DNA of 64,000 nucleotides, taken from contig JACPUT010000006.1 of assembly GCA_016192145.1 (NCBI GenBank), positions 496,001 through 560,000 of the forward strand, written 5' to 3'. Within the stretch, counting starts at the first letter, position 1. Each line of letters starts with the position of its first letter. Of the stretch, positions 25,777 to 34,040 are shown piece after piece. The position numbers and the translations under genes are program-made. The notes beneath the pieces were generated by a model that searched no databases, was not told the DNA's origin, and saw only the letters and a program-made list of their open reading frames with translations. The stretch comes from Acidobacteriota bacterium. Lineage in GTDB: Bacteria; Acidobacteriota; Holophagae; Holophagales; Holophagaceae.

Positions 25777-26634
25777 GTGGTTTCCTTCGCCTGTCTCATC
25801 TGTGGTGGCCGGGATCTCGCGCTGGTCCTGGACCGATGCCGGGATTTCTACCTCGGGCTCCCGGTCGTCGTGGACTATGCCCGATGCGGCACCTGCGGCC
25901 TCACGCAACAAGTGCCGATACCGCGGTCTACGGAGGGCTTCTATCTCGACTACCCGATGCACGTCCCAAAGCGGAGGATTTTCTCCTTGGCGAGGAATCT
26001 CCTGATTCGGCGCGTCTACTTCGCGCCAGGCAGCGGGGACGCAGGGAAGACCCTGCTGGATTTCGGATGTGGCGATGGATCCTTCCTCGAGAGGGTGGAG
26101 GGAAAGGTGGCACGCCGATTGGGATTCGAGCCTTCGGCCTGCCAGGCCAATGCGGTGTCCGCCAGGCTCGGCATTCCCGTGGCGAGCGATCTCGCGGACT
26201 CCACCACGGTCCCTGATGGGTCCGTGGATATCGTGACCTCTCACTTCGTTCTTGAGCATCTCACGGACCTGTGGGGCACCTTCGCCTACTGGCACCGGAT
26301 CCTTAGACCCCGGGGGAGCCTGCACCTGGCGGTTCCCAACATAGATTGCTTCGAGGCTCGACTCTTCGGCAGGCGTTGGCACGGCCTGGATGCGCCCCGG
26401 CATGTCAGTTTCCCTGCGGGCAGGAGCCTTGAGTGGCTCGCAGCGAAATCTGGATTCAAGGTGATCCGAAGGGGCACGGGCGTATTCCCAAACACCTGGG
26501 GCGCGAGTCTGGTGGCGGCGGCCCTGGGCCGTCACCACCAGGCTCTCTTCATGCTCCTCATGCCCTTGGCTTTCGTGCTCGCCTTCCTCATGCCGCACTC
26601 CACCACTGTCTATGAACTGAGGAAGGAAGCCTGA
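25777..26634 (+). CDS. SAM-dependent methyltransferase with N-terminal zinc ribbon
   Basis: A 285-residue class I methyltransferase. The first about 45 residues hold two Cys pairs (CLIC and CGTC), a zinc-ribbon-like start common in methyltransferases acting on sugars. The SAM site is LLDFGCGDGSFLERVEG near residue 92, with VTSHFVLEHL as motif IV (near 155) and HRILRPRGSLHLAVPN as motif V. A hydrophobic C-terminal segment (about 245-275) may anchor it to the membrane. The start is GTG 25777. Cluster position suggests methylation of a glycan or lipid-linked sugar. Confidence 0.8.
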   Translation: MVSFACLICGGRDLALVLDRCRDFYLGLPVVVDYARCGTCGLTQQVPIPRSTEGFYLDYPMHVPKRRIFSLARNLLIRRVYFAPGSGDAGKTLLDFGCGDGSFLERVEGKVARRLGFEPSACQANAVSARLGIPVASDLADSTTVPDGSVDIVTSHFVLEHLTDLWGTFAYWHRILRPRGSLHLAVPNIDCFEARLFGRRWHGLDAPRHVSFPAGRSLEWLAAKSGFKVIRRGTGVFPNTWGASLVAAALGRHHQALFMLLMPLAFVLAFLMPHSTTVYELRKEA

Positions 26635-26635
26635 G

Positions 26636-27259
26636 ATGGGTGGTCAGCTGATGGTCTGGATCGAACGGACACTCCTGCGAATCATGCAGATGGTCCTCAC
26701 GTTCAAGAGGAACCGGATCATCCGGCGCCACCTTCCTCCGGGCGCCCGGAAGGTCGCGGACTTCGGCTGCGGGCACTTTCCCAACCGCTACGCCAGTGTC
26801 CTGGTGGATTCCCTGGACACCGAGGATATACAGCGGGGAGGGTTTCGCGTGGACCGAGGGGACCAAGGGCGCACCTTCCACGACCTGGATCTGAACGTAT
26901 TCCCCTATCCTTTCGAAGATGGGTACTTCGACTACCTCATTTGCAGCCATGTGCTCGAACACCTGGAGGATCCCTTAAGGACGTGTTCGGAGTTCTCCCG
27001 GATCGCCAAGGCGGGATACATCGAGGTCCCCTTCGGCAGCGTGGACATATTCATCCGCAACAACGACCTCATCCACCGCTGGCTCTTTGCCCAGGAGCCG
27101 GCCACCGGGACCCTATTGTTCACGGACCGCCAGGGCATGATTGATGCGTTCCCCCCCCCGGAGATTAGCCGGATGCTCAGGTTCCTCCTTCAGCTCCGGA
27201 ACCTCGCCAATGTCTGGGAAGGGAGGCTGCCCGCCAGGTACATCCCGCCACCTGTCTGA
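26636..27259 (+). CDS. Methyltransferase-like protein
   Basis: A 207-residue protein. The N-terminal helix is hydrophobic and basic. A SAM-binding type motif is seen at KVADFGCGHFPNRYASVLVD (near residue 40) and the motif IV equivalent at FDYLICSHVLEHLEDP (near residue 98), so a class I methyltransferase fold is likely. The C-terminal half departs from the usual pattern. Its ATG lies 2 nt after the stop of the previous methyltransferase, indicating coupling. Substrate unknown, presumably a surface glycan. Confidence 0.7.
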   Translation: MGGQLMVWIERTLLRIMQMVLTFKRNRIIRRHLPPGARKVADFGCGHFPNRYASVLVDSLDTEDIQRGGFRVDRGDQGRTFHDLDLNVFPYPFEDGYFDYLICSHVLEHLEDPLRTCSEFSRIAKAGYIEVPFGSVDIFIRNNDLIHRWLFAQEPATGTLLFTDRQGMIDAFPPPEISRMLRFLLQLRNLANVWEGRLPARYIPPPV

Positions 27260-27314
27260 CGAGGCACTTCCTCCGCCCCAAGTGTTCCCGGTACCTCTTT
27301 CGCAGGCTCCCAAG

Positions 27315-28313
27315 ATGAATGAACCCCACGATTCTTCCGGCACCCCTCCCTCCATCCTGGGAGTGTCCGTGGTCGTGCCCGTCTACCAGGGTGAGCGAAT
27401 CCTCGCGGGGCTTCTGGAAGAGTTGGCGGTTCTGGCGGCGGGTGCCCATACACCCGGCGGAACGCCTTTCCAGGTCGTTGAGGTGCTCCTCGTCAATGAC
27501 GGCGCCATCGACGGTTCCACGGAGGTCATGCAAGCGCTAGCCATGAAGTACTCATTCGTGCGCCCGATCTGGCTGTCCCGCAACTACGGCCAGCACCCCG
27601 CCACCTTGGCGGGGATGGCCAGCTCCACGGGCGGCTGGATTGTGACCATGGATGAGGACGGTCAGCACGATCCTGGCCACATGGGCGCGCTTCTAGACAA
27701 GGCATTTGCGGAGGGCGCCCAGCTGGTTTATGCCAATGGCGCCAACCCCGCGCCCCACGCTTTCTGGCGGAACCTCGCCAGCCAGGCGGCCCATGCCCTC
27801 GGCGGGCTTCTCATGGGCAGCAGTACTTTCCGCGATTTCTCCAGCTTTCGACTCATCAAGGGCGAAATCGCCCGTAGTCTCGCGGCCTATTGCGGTCCCG
27901 GGGTTTACCTGGACATCGCTCTCACCTGGGTGGTGGGCCACACCAGCTACTGTAAGGTGCCCTTGCGAGAGGAGCGTGGCCGCCCTTCCGGCTACTCCTT
28001 CAGCCGATTGCTGGCCCACTTCTGGCGAATGATCCTCACGGTTGGCACCCGGCCCCTTCGGATCATCGCACTTCTGGGCTGCCTCTCCATACTGGTCTCC
28101 CTCGGCATCACGGCTTACGTGATCTACGCCAAGTTCGCCCACCAGGTTCCCATCCAAGGGTGGACTTCCTTGATCATCGCTATTTCCCTTTTCTCGGGAC
28201 TGATCCTCTTCTCCCTGGGCGTGATCGCGGAGTACCTCGCCATGACTTTGACCATGGCCATGGGCAAACCCCTCTACCTCATGGTGTCCCCACCTCCGGA
28301 CAAGCGCCCGTGA
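27315..28313 (+). CDS. Polyprenyl-phosphate glycosyltransferase, GtrB/DPM1-like
   Basis: A 332-residue GT2 enzyme. The catalytic domain (about 1-235) opens with LGVSVVVPVYQGERILAGLL, and has LLVNDGAIDGS in place of the usual DDGS and MDEDGQHDP as the DXD region with the DPM1-type QHDP. Two C-terminal transmembrane helices (about 255-280 and 290-315) match GtrB/ArnC-type enzymes that load a sugar on undecaprenyl phosphate. The GtrA protein encoded upstream is a logical partner. ATG 27315 is selected by homology. Confidence 0.82.
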   Translation: MNEPHDSSGTPPSILGVSVVVPVYQGERILAGLLEELAVLAAGAHTPGGTPFQVVEVLLVNDGAIDGSTEVMQALAMKYSFVRPIWLSRNYGQHPATLAGMASSTGGWIVTMDEDGQHDPGHMGALLDKAFAEGAQLVYANGANPAPHAFWRNLASQAAHALGGLLMGSSTFRDFSSFRLIKGEIARSLAAYCGPGVYLDIALTWVVGHTSYCKVPLREERGRPSGYSFSRLLAHFWRMILTVGTRPLRIIALLGCLSILVSLGITAYVIYAKFAHQVPIQGWTSLIIAISLFSGLILFSLGVIAEYLAMTLTMAMGKPLYLMVSPPPDKRP

Positions 28314-29284
28314 GCCGGCCCCTAGCCTGGGTCCTGGGTGCGGGTGGTCTGCTGGGACGGCATGTCCTGGAGGCCATGGACCGGGATCCATCTGGGCCAA
28401 CTCCCTGGCGGCGCGGGCCCTCCGGCGTTCCGTGGGAGGATCCCGCCATGGCTGGCGCGGCCCTTGCCGAGTATGCGACGGCCTTTCTCGCGGAGGTGCG
28501 CACGCGAAGGTGCGAGTGGATGGTGCTCTGGTGCGCGGGATCGGGGATTGTGGGTACCGGGAGCGAGGCCCTTTCGCGGGAGACCGCTTACCTGCGTTGC
28601 GTGCTGGAGTCCCTTGGCCGGGACCTGCCTCCGTTGCCAGGCCGCATCCTGCTGGCAAGCTCCGCGGGCGGAGTCTATGGTGTTGGTTCCGGCCAACCGC
28701 TCACGGAGCACTCCCCTTGCCGCCCCGTCTCAGAGTATGGCCGGACCAAGTTGACGCAGGAGGCTCTGATCCAGGCCTGGGCGAAGGAGACGCCGGAAGT
28801 TTCCAGCCTCGTGGCCCGGATCTCCAACCTTTACGGTCCTGGCCAGCGGCTGGATAAGCCGCAGGGGCTCATCACCCACATCTCCCGAAGCATCTACCAT
28901 CGGGTGCCGATCCGAATCTTCGTGCCACTCGACACCTTGCGGGACTACCTCCATGCGGAGGATTGCGCGCAGATGCTCCTGGCTGGGATGCAGCGCCTGG
29001 GCAGGGACGGGCGAGAGGACGCACTCAAAATCTTCCATTCCGGCCAAGCCACCACCATCGCAAGGCTGATTGGAATTTTTTCCAGGTTGTCTCGGACACG
29101 GACCCGCATGATCTGCACATCCAGTCCCACCACGGCCCTTCAGCCCCTCAGCCTGCATTTCAGAACGGAAGTCTGGAAGGATCTTGGCCCCTACAGGCCC
29201 ATGAGCCTGTTCGAGGGCATACAACGGGTCCATGGGCACATGCTGGGGGCCTTCCAGGCGGGAGCACTTCCTCCATGTCCCTAA
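28310..29284 (+). CDS. NAD-dependent epimerase/dehydratase
   Basis: A 324-residue extended SDR protein. The Rossmann motif is WVLGAGGLLGRHVLEAM at the N-terminus. The catalytic pair appears in SEYGRTKLTQE as YxxxK, preceded by LLASSAGGVYG with the active Ser, and NLYGPGQ follows. This is the pattern of nucleotide-sugar epimerases and dehydratases. GTG 28310 overlaps the TGA of the preceding glycosyltransferase gene. At its 3' end the stop codon overlaps that of the convergent TPR gene by four bases (29281-29284). It is the last gene of the glycan cluster. Confidence 0.85.
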   Translation: MSRPLAWVLGAGGLLGRHVLEAMDRDPSGPTPWRRGPSGVPWEDPAMAGAALAEYATAFLAEVRTRRCEWMVLWCAGSGIVGTGSEALSRETAYLRCVLESLGRDLPPLPGRILLASSAGGVYGVGSGQPLTEHSPCRPVSEYGRTKLTQEALIQAWAKETPEVSSLVARISNLYGPGQRLDKPQGLITHISRSIYHRVPIRIFVPLDTLRDYLHAEDCAQMLLAGMQRLGRDGREDALKIFHSGQATTIARLIGIFSRLSRTRTRMICTSSPTTALQPLSLHFRTEVWKDLGPYRPMSLFEGIQRVHGHMLGAFQAGALPPCP

Positions 29285-30348
29285 GGGGCCAGGAGCCGCT
29301 GGGCACCCCGGTGGTTCGGATCCATGGCCAGGGCGGCCTGCGCGGCAGCCCGGGCTTCGGCGGTGCGGCCCAGGGCCTTGAGAATCTGCCCCCGTCGCCA
29401 GTGCAAGGCCGGCAGACCGCCACTGCCTCCTTCCAAGGGTTCCCGGAGTGCCCGGTCGGCGTAGGAAAGGCCCTCGTCCAGATGCAGACCCGAGCGGGCG
29501 GCCACTTTCGCCAACTGGAGTCGCAGGATGCTGGGGGCCTCCACTTCGGCGAGCCCCGCCTTGGCCACCTTCCAGGCCTCCTCGGGATTTCCGGCGTTCA
29601 GGTAGGCCTCGGAGACGGCTTCCACGCCCTTGGCTCGGCTCTGAACCATAGGGAGGAGGCGGCTGGCCTCGGTTCGGAGCCGGGCGTCCTTTCCCTCACG
29701 GCCCATGGCTTTGAGGGCCGCCTTCTCATCCAATTGTTCCAGCCATGCGGTGACGACCTCCGGATCCCACGGGGCGGCAAGGAGGGCTTTCTGGAAGAGG
29801 GCCTCGGCGTGGCCCCAGTCTCCGTCCATGCTGCGGATGATTGCTTCGAGGAGGTCCCCCTTCGGGGGCGATATCCGGCGTAGGCTCTCAGCGCATTGCA
29901 GTGCCTTGCGGGTGGACCCTCCGAAGAAGCCGGGCAATTGCTGATAGGCCAGCCCTAGGCTCATCCAGGCCCGGGTGAGCGTGGGATCGGCTGCCGTTGC
30001 GGCTCGGAGGTCATCCATGGCCTGACCCATGGCCTTGAGGCTCCCAAAGTTCCGCTGGGCCACAGCGAAGCCTGCCCGGGCGATCCCGCGGGCCAGGAGG
30101 GCATCGGCAAGGCGGGGTTGGAGGGCAACGGATCGTTCGGCGGAGGCTAGGGACTCTGGCCAGCGCAAGAGAGCCGCCAGGGCCTGAGAACGGGCCGCCC
30201 AGGCTAGGGCGTCCCCTGGTTGGGCTTTGATTCGAACGTCGGAATCCGCTAGCACCTTGAGGAAGAAACCGGCCTCCAAGTCGGCACGGGGGGTGAATCC
30301 CTGAGCCAGGGCGGGCAGGGCGAGGAGTAGGACAGGCAGGGGGTTCAT
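29281..30348 (-). CDS. Exported TPR-repeat protein
   Basis: A 355-residue protein with a signal peptide (MNPLPVLLLALPALAQG). The mature part is made of tetratricopeptide-like helical pairs, for example DALAWAARSQALAALLRWP, then PTLTRAWMSLGLAYQQLPG and HWRRGQILKALGRTAEARAA at the C-terminus. No enzymatic motif is seen, so a scaffold or binding role in the periplasm is likely. ATG 30348 is favoured over ATG 30387 because of the signal peptide. It is convergent with the epimerase and divergent from fabI. Confidence 0.75.
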   Translation of the reverse strand: MNPLPVLLLALPALAQGFTPRADLEAGFFLKVLADSDVRIKAQPGDALAWAARSQALAALLRWPESLASAERSVALQPRLADALLARGIARAGFAVAQRNFGSLKAMGQAMDDLRAATAADPTLTRAWMSLGLAYQQLPGFFGGSTRKALQCAESLRRISPPKGDLLEAIIRSMDGDWGHAEALFQKALLAAPWDPEVVTAWLEQLDEKAALKAMGREGKDARLRTEASRLLPMVQSRAKGVEAVSEAYLNAGNPEEAWKVAKAGLAEVEAPSILRLQLAKVAARSGLHLDEGLSYADRALREPLEGGSGGLPALHWRRGQILKALGRTAEARAAAQAALAMDPNHRGAQRLLAP

Positions 30349-30400
30349 ATCACCTAGAGTAGTGCTGCTACCCTGAGTCGGATTCACTTACGAGGCATTC

Positions 30401-31165
30401 ATGCTGCTCTCCGGCAAAAAGGGACTCATCGTCGGCGTCGCCAACAAGCGATCCATCGCCTGGGCCATCGCCCAGGCCTGTCAGGAGAACGGAGCCCGGC
30501 TGGCCTTCAGCTACCAGAACGAACGCCTGGGCGAGAACGTGAAGGAACTCACCGCCGAGCTGCCCGGCGCCGTCAATTTCCAGATGGACGTCACCGACGA
30601 TGGGCAGGTGAAGGCGGGCTTCGAGTATCTGGAGAAGGAGTTCGGCCAGCTGGACTTCGTGGTCCACGCCGTGGCCTATGCCCCCCGCCAGGCCCTGGAG
30701 GGCGACTTCGTCAGCACCACCCGCGAGGACTTCCGCGTGGCCCTGGACGTCTCCGCCTACAGCCTCCCCGTGCTGGCCCACGCCGCCAAGCCCCTCATGA
30801 AGGAGGGCGGCAGCATCGTGACCCTCTCCTACCTGGGCGCCGAGCGCGTGATGCCCAACTACAACGTCATGGGCGTGGCCAAGGCCGCCCTGGAGAGCAG
30901 CGTGCGCTACCTGGCCTCCGACCTGGGCCAGTTCGGCATCCGCGTGAATGCCCTCAGCGCCGGCCCCATCAAGACCCTCGCCAGCTCCGGCATCGGCGGC
31001 TTCTCCACCATCCTGGACCACCACCGCGCCAAGGCCCCCTTGCGCAAGCTGGTGGAACTGGAGGAGGTGGCCGATGGCGCCCTCTTCCTGCTCTGCCCCA
31101 TGGGCCGCGGCGTCACCGGGCAGACGATCTATGTGGATGGCGGCTACAACATCATGGCCGTCTAA
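30401..31165 (+). CDS. fabI: Enoyl-ACP reductase (NADH) FabI
   Basis: A 254-residue SDR enzyme reducing trans-2-enoyl-ACP in the last step of the fatty acid elongation cycle. The divergent cofactor motif KKGLIVGVANKRSIAWAIAQ is that of FabI, and SYLGAERVMPNYNVMGVAKAALE contains the Y-x6-K catalytic pair. LSAGPIKTLASSGI and TGQTIYVDGGYNIM complete the family pattern. It is predicted to be the target of triclosan-type inhibitors. It is monocistronic in appearance, with a membrane protein gene 54 nt downstream. Confidence 0.96.
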   Translation: MLLSGKKGLIVGVANKRSIAWAIAQACQENGARLAFSYQNERLGENVKELTAELPGAVNFQMDVTDDGQVKAGFEYLEKEFGQLDFVVHAVAYAPRQALEGDFVSTTREDFRVALDVSAYSLPVLAHAAKPLMKEGGSIVTLSYLGAERVMPNYNVMGVAKAALESSVRYLASDLGQFGIRVNALSAGPIKTLASSGIGGFSTILDHHRAKAPLRKLVELEEVADGALFLLCPMGRGVTGQTIYVDGGYNIMAV

Positions 31166-31219
31166 GGCGTTCAGCATGGGTATTGCTGGGGTCGGGTACC
31201 AAACCAATGAGGGGCCCTG

Positions 31220-33415
31220 ATGCGATACCGAGTGGCGATCTTCCTAGGCGCCTTCCTGCTGTTTGCGTTGCAACCCCTCATCGGCCGGGCCATCCTCCCC
31301 CTCTTCGGGGGAGGGGCCGGGGTCTGGCTGGCCTGCATGCTCTTCTTCCAATTGACCCTGCTGGCAGGCTACGGCTACGCCCATGGTTTGATGGCCAACA
31401 AGACACCCTCCCAAGGCGTGAAGATCCACGCCGTCCTCGTCGCTTTGGCTCTGCTCGCACTGGCGATTCCCCTCGTCCAGGGGCGGGCGCCTTGGCTACC
31501 GTCACCCCTCAGTAGTGGCGCCGGGAATCTGTTCCCTCCCCTGGCCATCGTGCTGTTATTGGCCATGCTGGCGGGCTTTCCCCTCTTGGCCCTCTCGGCG
31601 ACGTCCCCCCTGGTCCAGTCCCTCTACGCCAGGACCACCGATGCAGAGCCGTACCGGCTGTATGCGGACTCGAACTGGGGGTCCCTCATGGGGCTGCTCG
31701 CCTACCCCTTCCTCCTGGAGCCTTTCATCGGGTTGTCCCGTCAAGCCTACCTTTTGGCGCTGGTGTTCGTTGGGCATGCGGCCTTGATGCTTTACCTATT
31801 CCTGGAGGGGAGATCGGGTGACGCTCCCCGCCAAGAGGTGGAGCCACCTGAATCAGTGGAGGCCCTTTCAGAAGGGCGTTGGTACAAGTGGATGGGCCTC
31901 TCTGCCCTCGGGACGATCTGGCTCATGGCCGTCTCGAACCAGGTGTCCACCGATGTCGCATCGGTGCCCCTGATGTGGGTGCTGCCCCTCGGGATCTATC
32001 TGGCAACCTTCATCTTGGCGTTCGAAGGCCGGTGGCCCGTCACGGGGCGCGCCTGGCAACTCTCGATGGGGGGTGTGCTCCTCGTCTTCGCGGTGCTCAT
32101 GAGCACCGGGACGGTGCTTCCCAGTGTGGGGGCGCTGCTCAAACCCATCTTCCCCGGAGCCCCGCAGGGGATGGCGCACCTGCACAGCGCGATGGAACCG
32201 CGTCCGATCCTGAAGACGGCCCTGCTGCTCTTGACCCTCTTCGCGGGCGGGATCCTGGCTCACGGTCGATTGGCCCAACTGCGGCCAGAACCTCGGAGAC
32301 TGACGAGTTTTTATTTCTTCCTCTCCTTGGGTGGATGCCTCGGAGGGGCGGCCGTCAGCATCGGGGCACCACTCCTATTCAGACAAAACTACGAGCTTCC
32401 CCTGGTGACCCTTGCCGCATTCTTGGTCCTGGCCACTTCATTCCGCCAGAGGGCAGGCCACCCACGAAGGACCGCGAGCCTTGCAATGGCAGCCCTCGGG
32501 GCGGGTTTGGTCATCGTCCGCCTGAGCACGATGGCCTTGGACCGGCCGGACTTTTTCGCTCGGGATTTCTTCGGAAGTGTCGAGTTGCGGCAGCCCCATC
32601 CCGCGATCCTGAGCATGGTGCATGGTCGCACGACCCATGGATTGCAATTCGTGAAGACGCCGCTCCGGCCGGCGGCCTATTACGGCGAGGGCTCAGCAAC
32701 TGGTCGGGTGTTGCGGTTTCTCCAGAAGGATCGGCCCGCGATCAGGGTCGGAGTGGTCGGGCTGGGGGTGGGGAACATCGCCGCCTATGGGAGGCCTGGC
32801 GACGCCTTCGTGTTCTTTGAGATCAGTCCCAAGATCGTGGACCTCTCGGGACCGAAGGGGTCCGCTTTCACCATCCTCAGATCCACTCCGGCAAAGGTTG
32901 AGGTGATTCAGGGGGACGGAAGGATCACCTTGAATGAGTATCGAGGGGAACCCTTTGACCTGATCTTGATCGATGCCTTCGCAGGAGGTCATATTCCAGC
33001 CCACCTGCTGACCGTTGAAGCGATTGGAGGATATTTGCGGCCCTTGAAGGCCGATGGCTATTTGCTGCTTCACGTCAGTCATCACCTCCCCTTGCCACAG
33101 CAGGCCGGGGCGAATATTCGTGCCTCGGGGCTCTTCGGGTCACTTCTCGTTTCGGATTCCGTGCTGGGTCAAAGCAAGGATGGAAGGCAGCTCTTCGTCG
33201 AATTCAACACCCAGACGTGGGTTGTGGCACGCAAGGGCGAGCAACTGCTCACTTCCGCCCTCCTGGGCGGTAGCCTAGCCCTCGTGGTGCCGCCAAACAC
33301 TGGCAGCTCGTATTCAGCCGAAGTCAATCATCTGATTGAAGCTGGGAACACCTTCACCCATGGGCTGTCCCCTTGGACTGATGAGCGAAACAGCCTCACG
33401 ACTCTGCTCTTCTGA
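31220..33415 (+). CDS. Membrane protein fused to a spermidine-synthase-like domain
   Basis: A 731-residue protein with about twelve hydrophobic segments over the first about 450 residues (RYRVAIFLGAFLLFALQPLI at the start). A C-terminal domain of about 230 residues resembles spermidine synthase/SAM-binding folds: VGVVGLGVGNIAAYGRPGD for the nucleotide site, FFEISPKIVDLS, IQGDGRITL and LILIDAFAGGHIPAHLLT. Such fused transporter-SpeE-like proteins are widespread and poorly characterised. The GDGR and DAF motifs suggest the fold is intact, but polyamine activity is not implied. It follows fabI without a visible terminator. Confidence 0.75.
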   Translation: MRYRVAIFLGAFLLFALQPLIGRAILPLFGGGAGVWLACMLFFQLTLLAGYGYAHGLMANKTPSQGVKIHAVLVALALLALAIPLVQGRAPWLPSPLSSGAGNLFPPLAIVLLLAMLAGFPLLALSATSPLVQSLYARTTDAEPYRLYADSNWGSLMGLLAYPFLLEPFIGLSRQAYLLALVFVGHAALMLYLFLEGRSGDAPRQEVEPPESVEALSEGRWYKWMGLSALGTIWLMAVSNQVSTDVASVPLMWVLPLGIYLATFILAFEGRWPVTGRAWQLSMGGVLLVFAVLMSTGTVLPSVGALLKPIFPGAPQGMAHLHSAMEPRPILKTALLLLTLFAGGILAHGRLAQLRPEPRRLTSFYFFLSLGGCLGGAAVSIGAPLLFRQNYELPLVTLAAFLVLATSFRQRAGHPRRTASLAMAALGAGLVIVRLSTMALDRPDFFARDFFGSVELRQPHPAILSMVHGRTTHGLQFVKTPLRPAAYYGEGSATGRVLRFLQKDRPAIRVGVVGLGVGNIAAYGRPGDAFVFFEISPKIVDLSGPKGSAFTILRSTPAKVEVIQGDGRITLNEYRGEPFDLILIDAFAGGHIPAHLLTVEAIGGYLRPLKADGYLLLHVSHHLPLPQQAGANIRASGLFGSLLVSDSVLGQSKDGRQLFVEFNTQTWVVARKGEQLLTSALLGGSLALVVPPNTGSSYSAEVNHLIEAGNTFTHGLSPWTDERNSLTTLLF

Positions 33416-33451
33416 TACGGGTTGGACTTGGCGGCCTTGGAGGGGTCCGGT

Positions 33452-33919
33452 TCATTGGGCAAGTTTGGCGAGCGTCGTCAGTACTTCCACCACATGCCCC
33501 TTCACGCTCACCTTGGGCCACACGGCCCGGATGATGCCCTTGGGATCGATGAGGAAGGTGGAGCGGATGATGCCCTCCACTTCCTTGCCGTACATGATCT
33601 TCTTCCCGAAGGCGCCCAGGGGGGTGAGGAGTTCCTTCTCGGGATCGCTGAGGAGGCGGAAGGGGAGTTCCTGCTTGGCGATGAAATTCTGGTGACTCTT
33701 GAGGTTGTCGCGGGAGATGCCGTAGATCTGGGCGCCGGCCTGCTTCAGGCGGGCGAAGTTGTCGCGGAAGTCGCAGGCCTCGGTGGTGCAGCCGGGTGTG
33801 CTGTCCTTGGGGTAGGCGTAGATGACGGTCCACTTCCCCAGCAGATCCTGGTTCGTCACGGGGGTGCCCTGGTCGTCGGGCAGGGAGAAGGCGGGCAGGG
33901 GGGAACCGATCAGGGACAT
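33452..33919 (-). CDS. bcp: Thiol peroxidase of the Bcp/PrxQ type
   Basis: A 155-residue peroxiredoxin that reduces hydrogen and organic peroxides with thioredoxin. The active site is YPKDSTPGCTTEACDFRD, with the peroxidatic Cys at about residue 44 and the resolving Cys five residues later (about 49), as in alpha-2 type PrxQ/Bcp. SRDNLKSHQNFI and LLSDPEKELLTPLGAFG are also typical. ATG 33919 has GGAGG about 5 nt upstream; the longer frame to 34147 lacks homology. Confidence 0.93.
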   Translation of the reverse strand: MSLIGSPLPAFSLPDDQGTPVTNQDLLGKWTVIYAYPKDSTPGCTTEACDFRDNFARLKQAGAQIYGISRDNLKSHQNFIAKQELPFRLLSDPEKELLTPLGAFGKKIMYGKEVEGIIRSTFLIDPKGIIRAVWPKVSVKGHVVEVLTTLAKLAQ

Positions 33920-34040
33920 GGGGCCTCCAAGGGGGAAAGGGCCCCAGTGTACGGGAGGAATGGGCCAGCGGAGGGGTGGGTCGAGATGGCGCCCCCTTCT
34001 CCTGAGGGCGGGGGGCCCGTAGGCTGAGGGTGGAGGCCTC

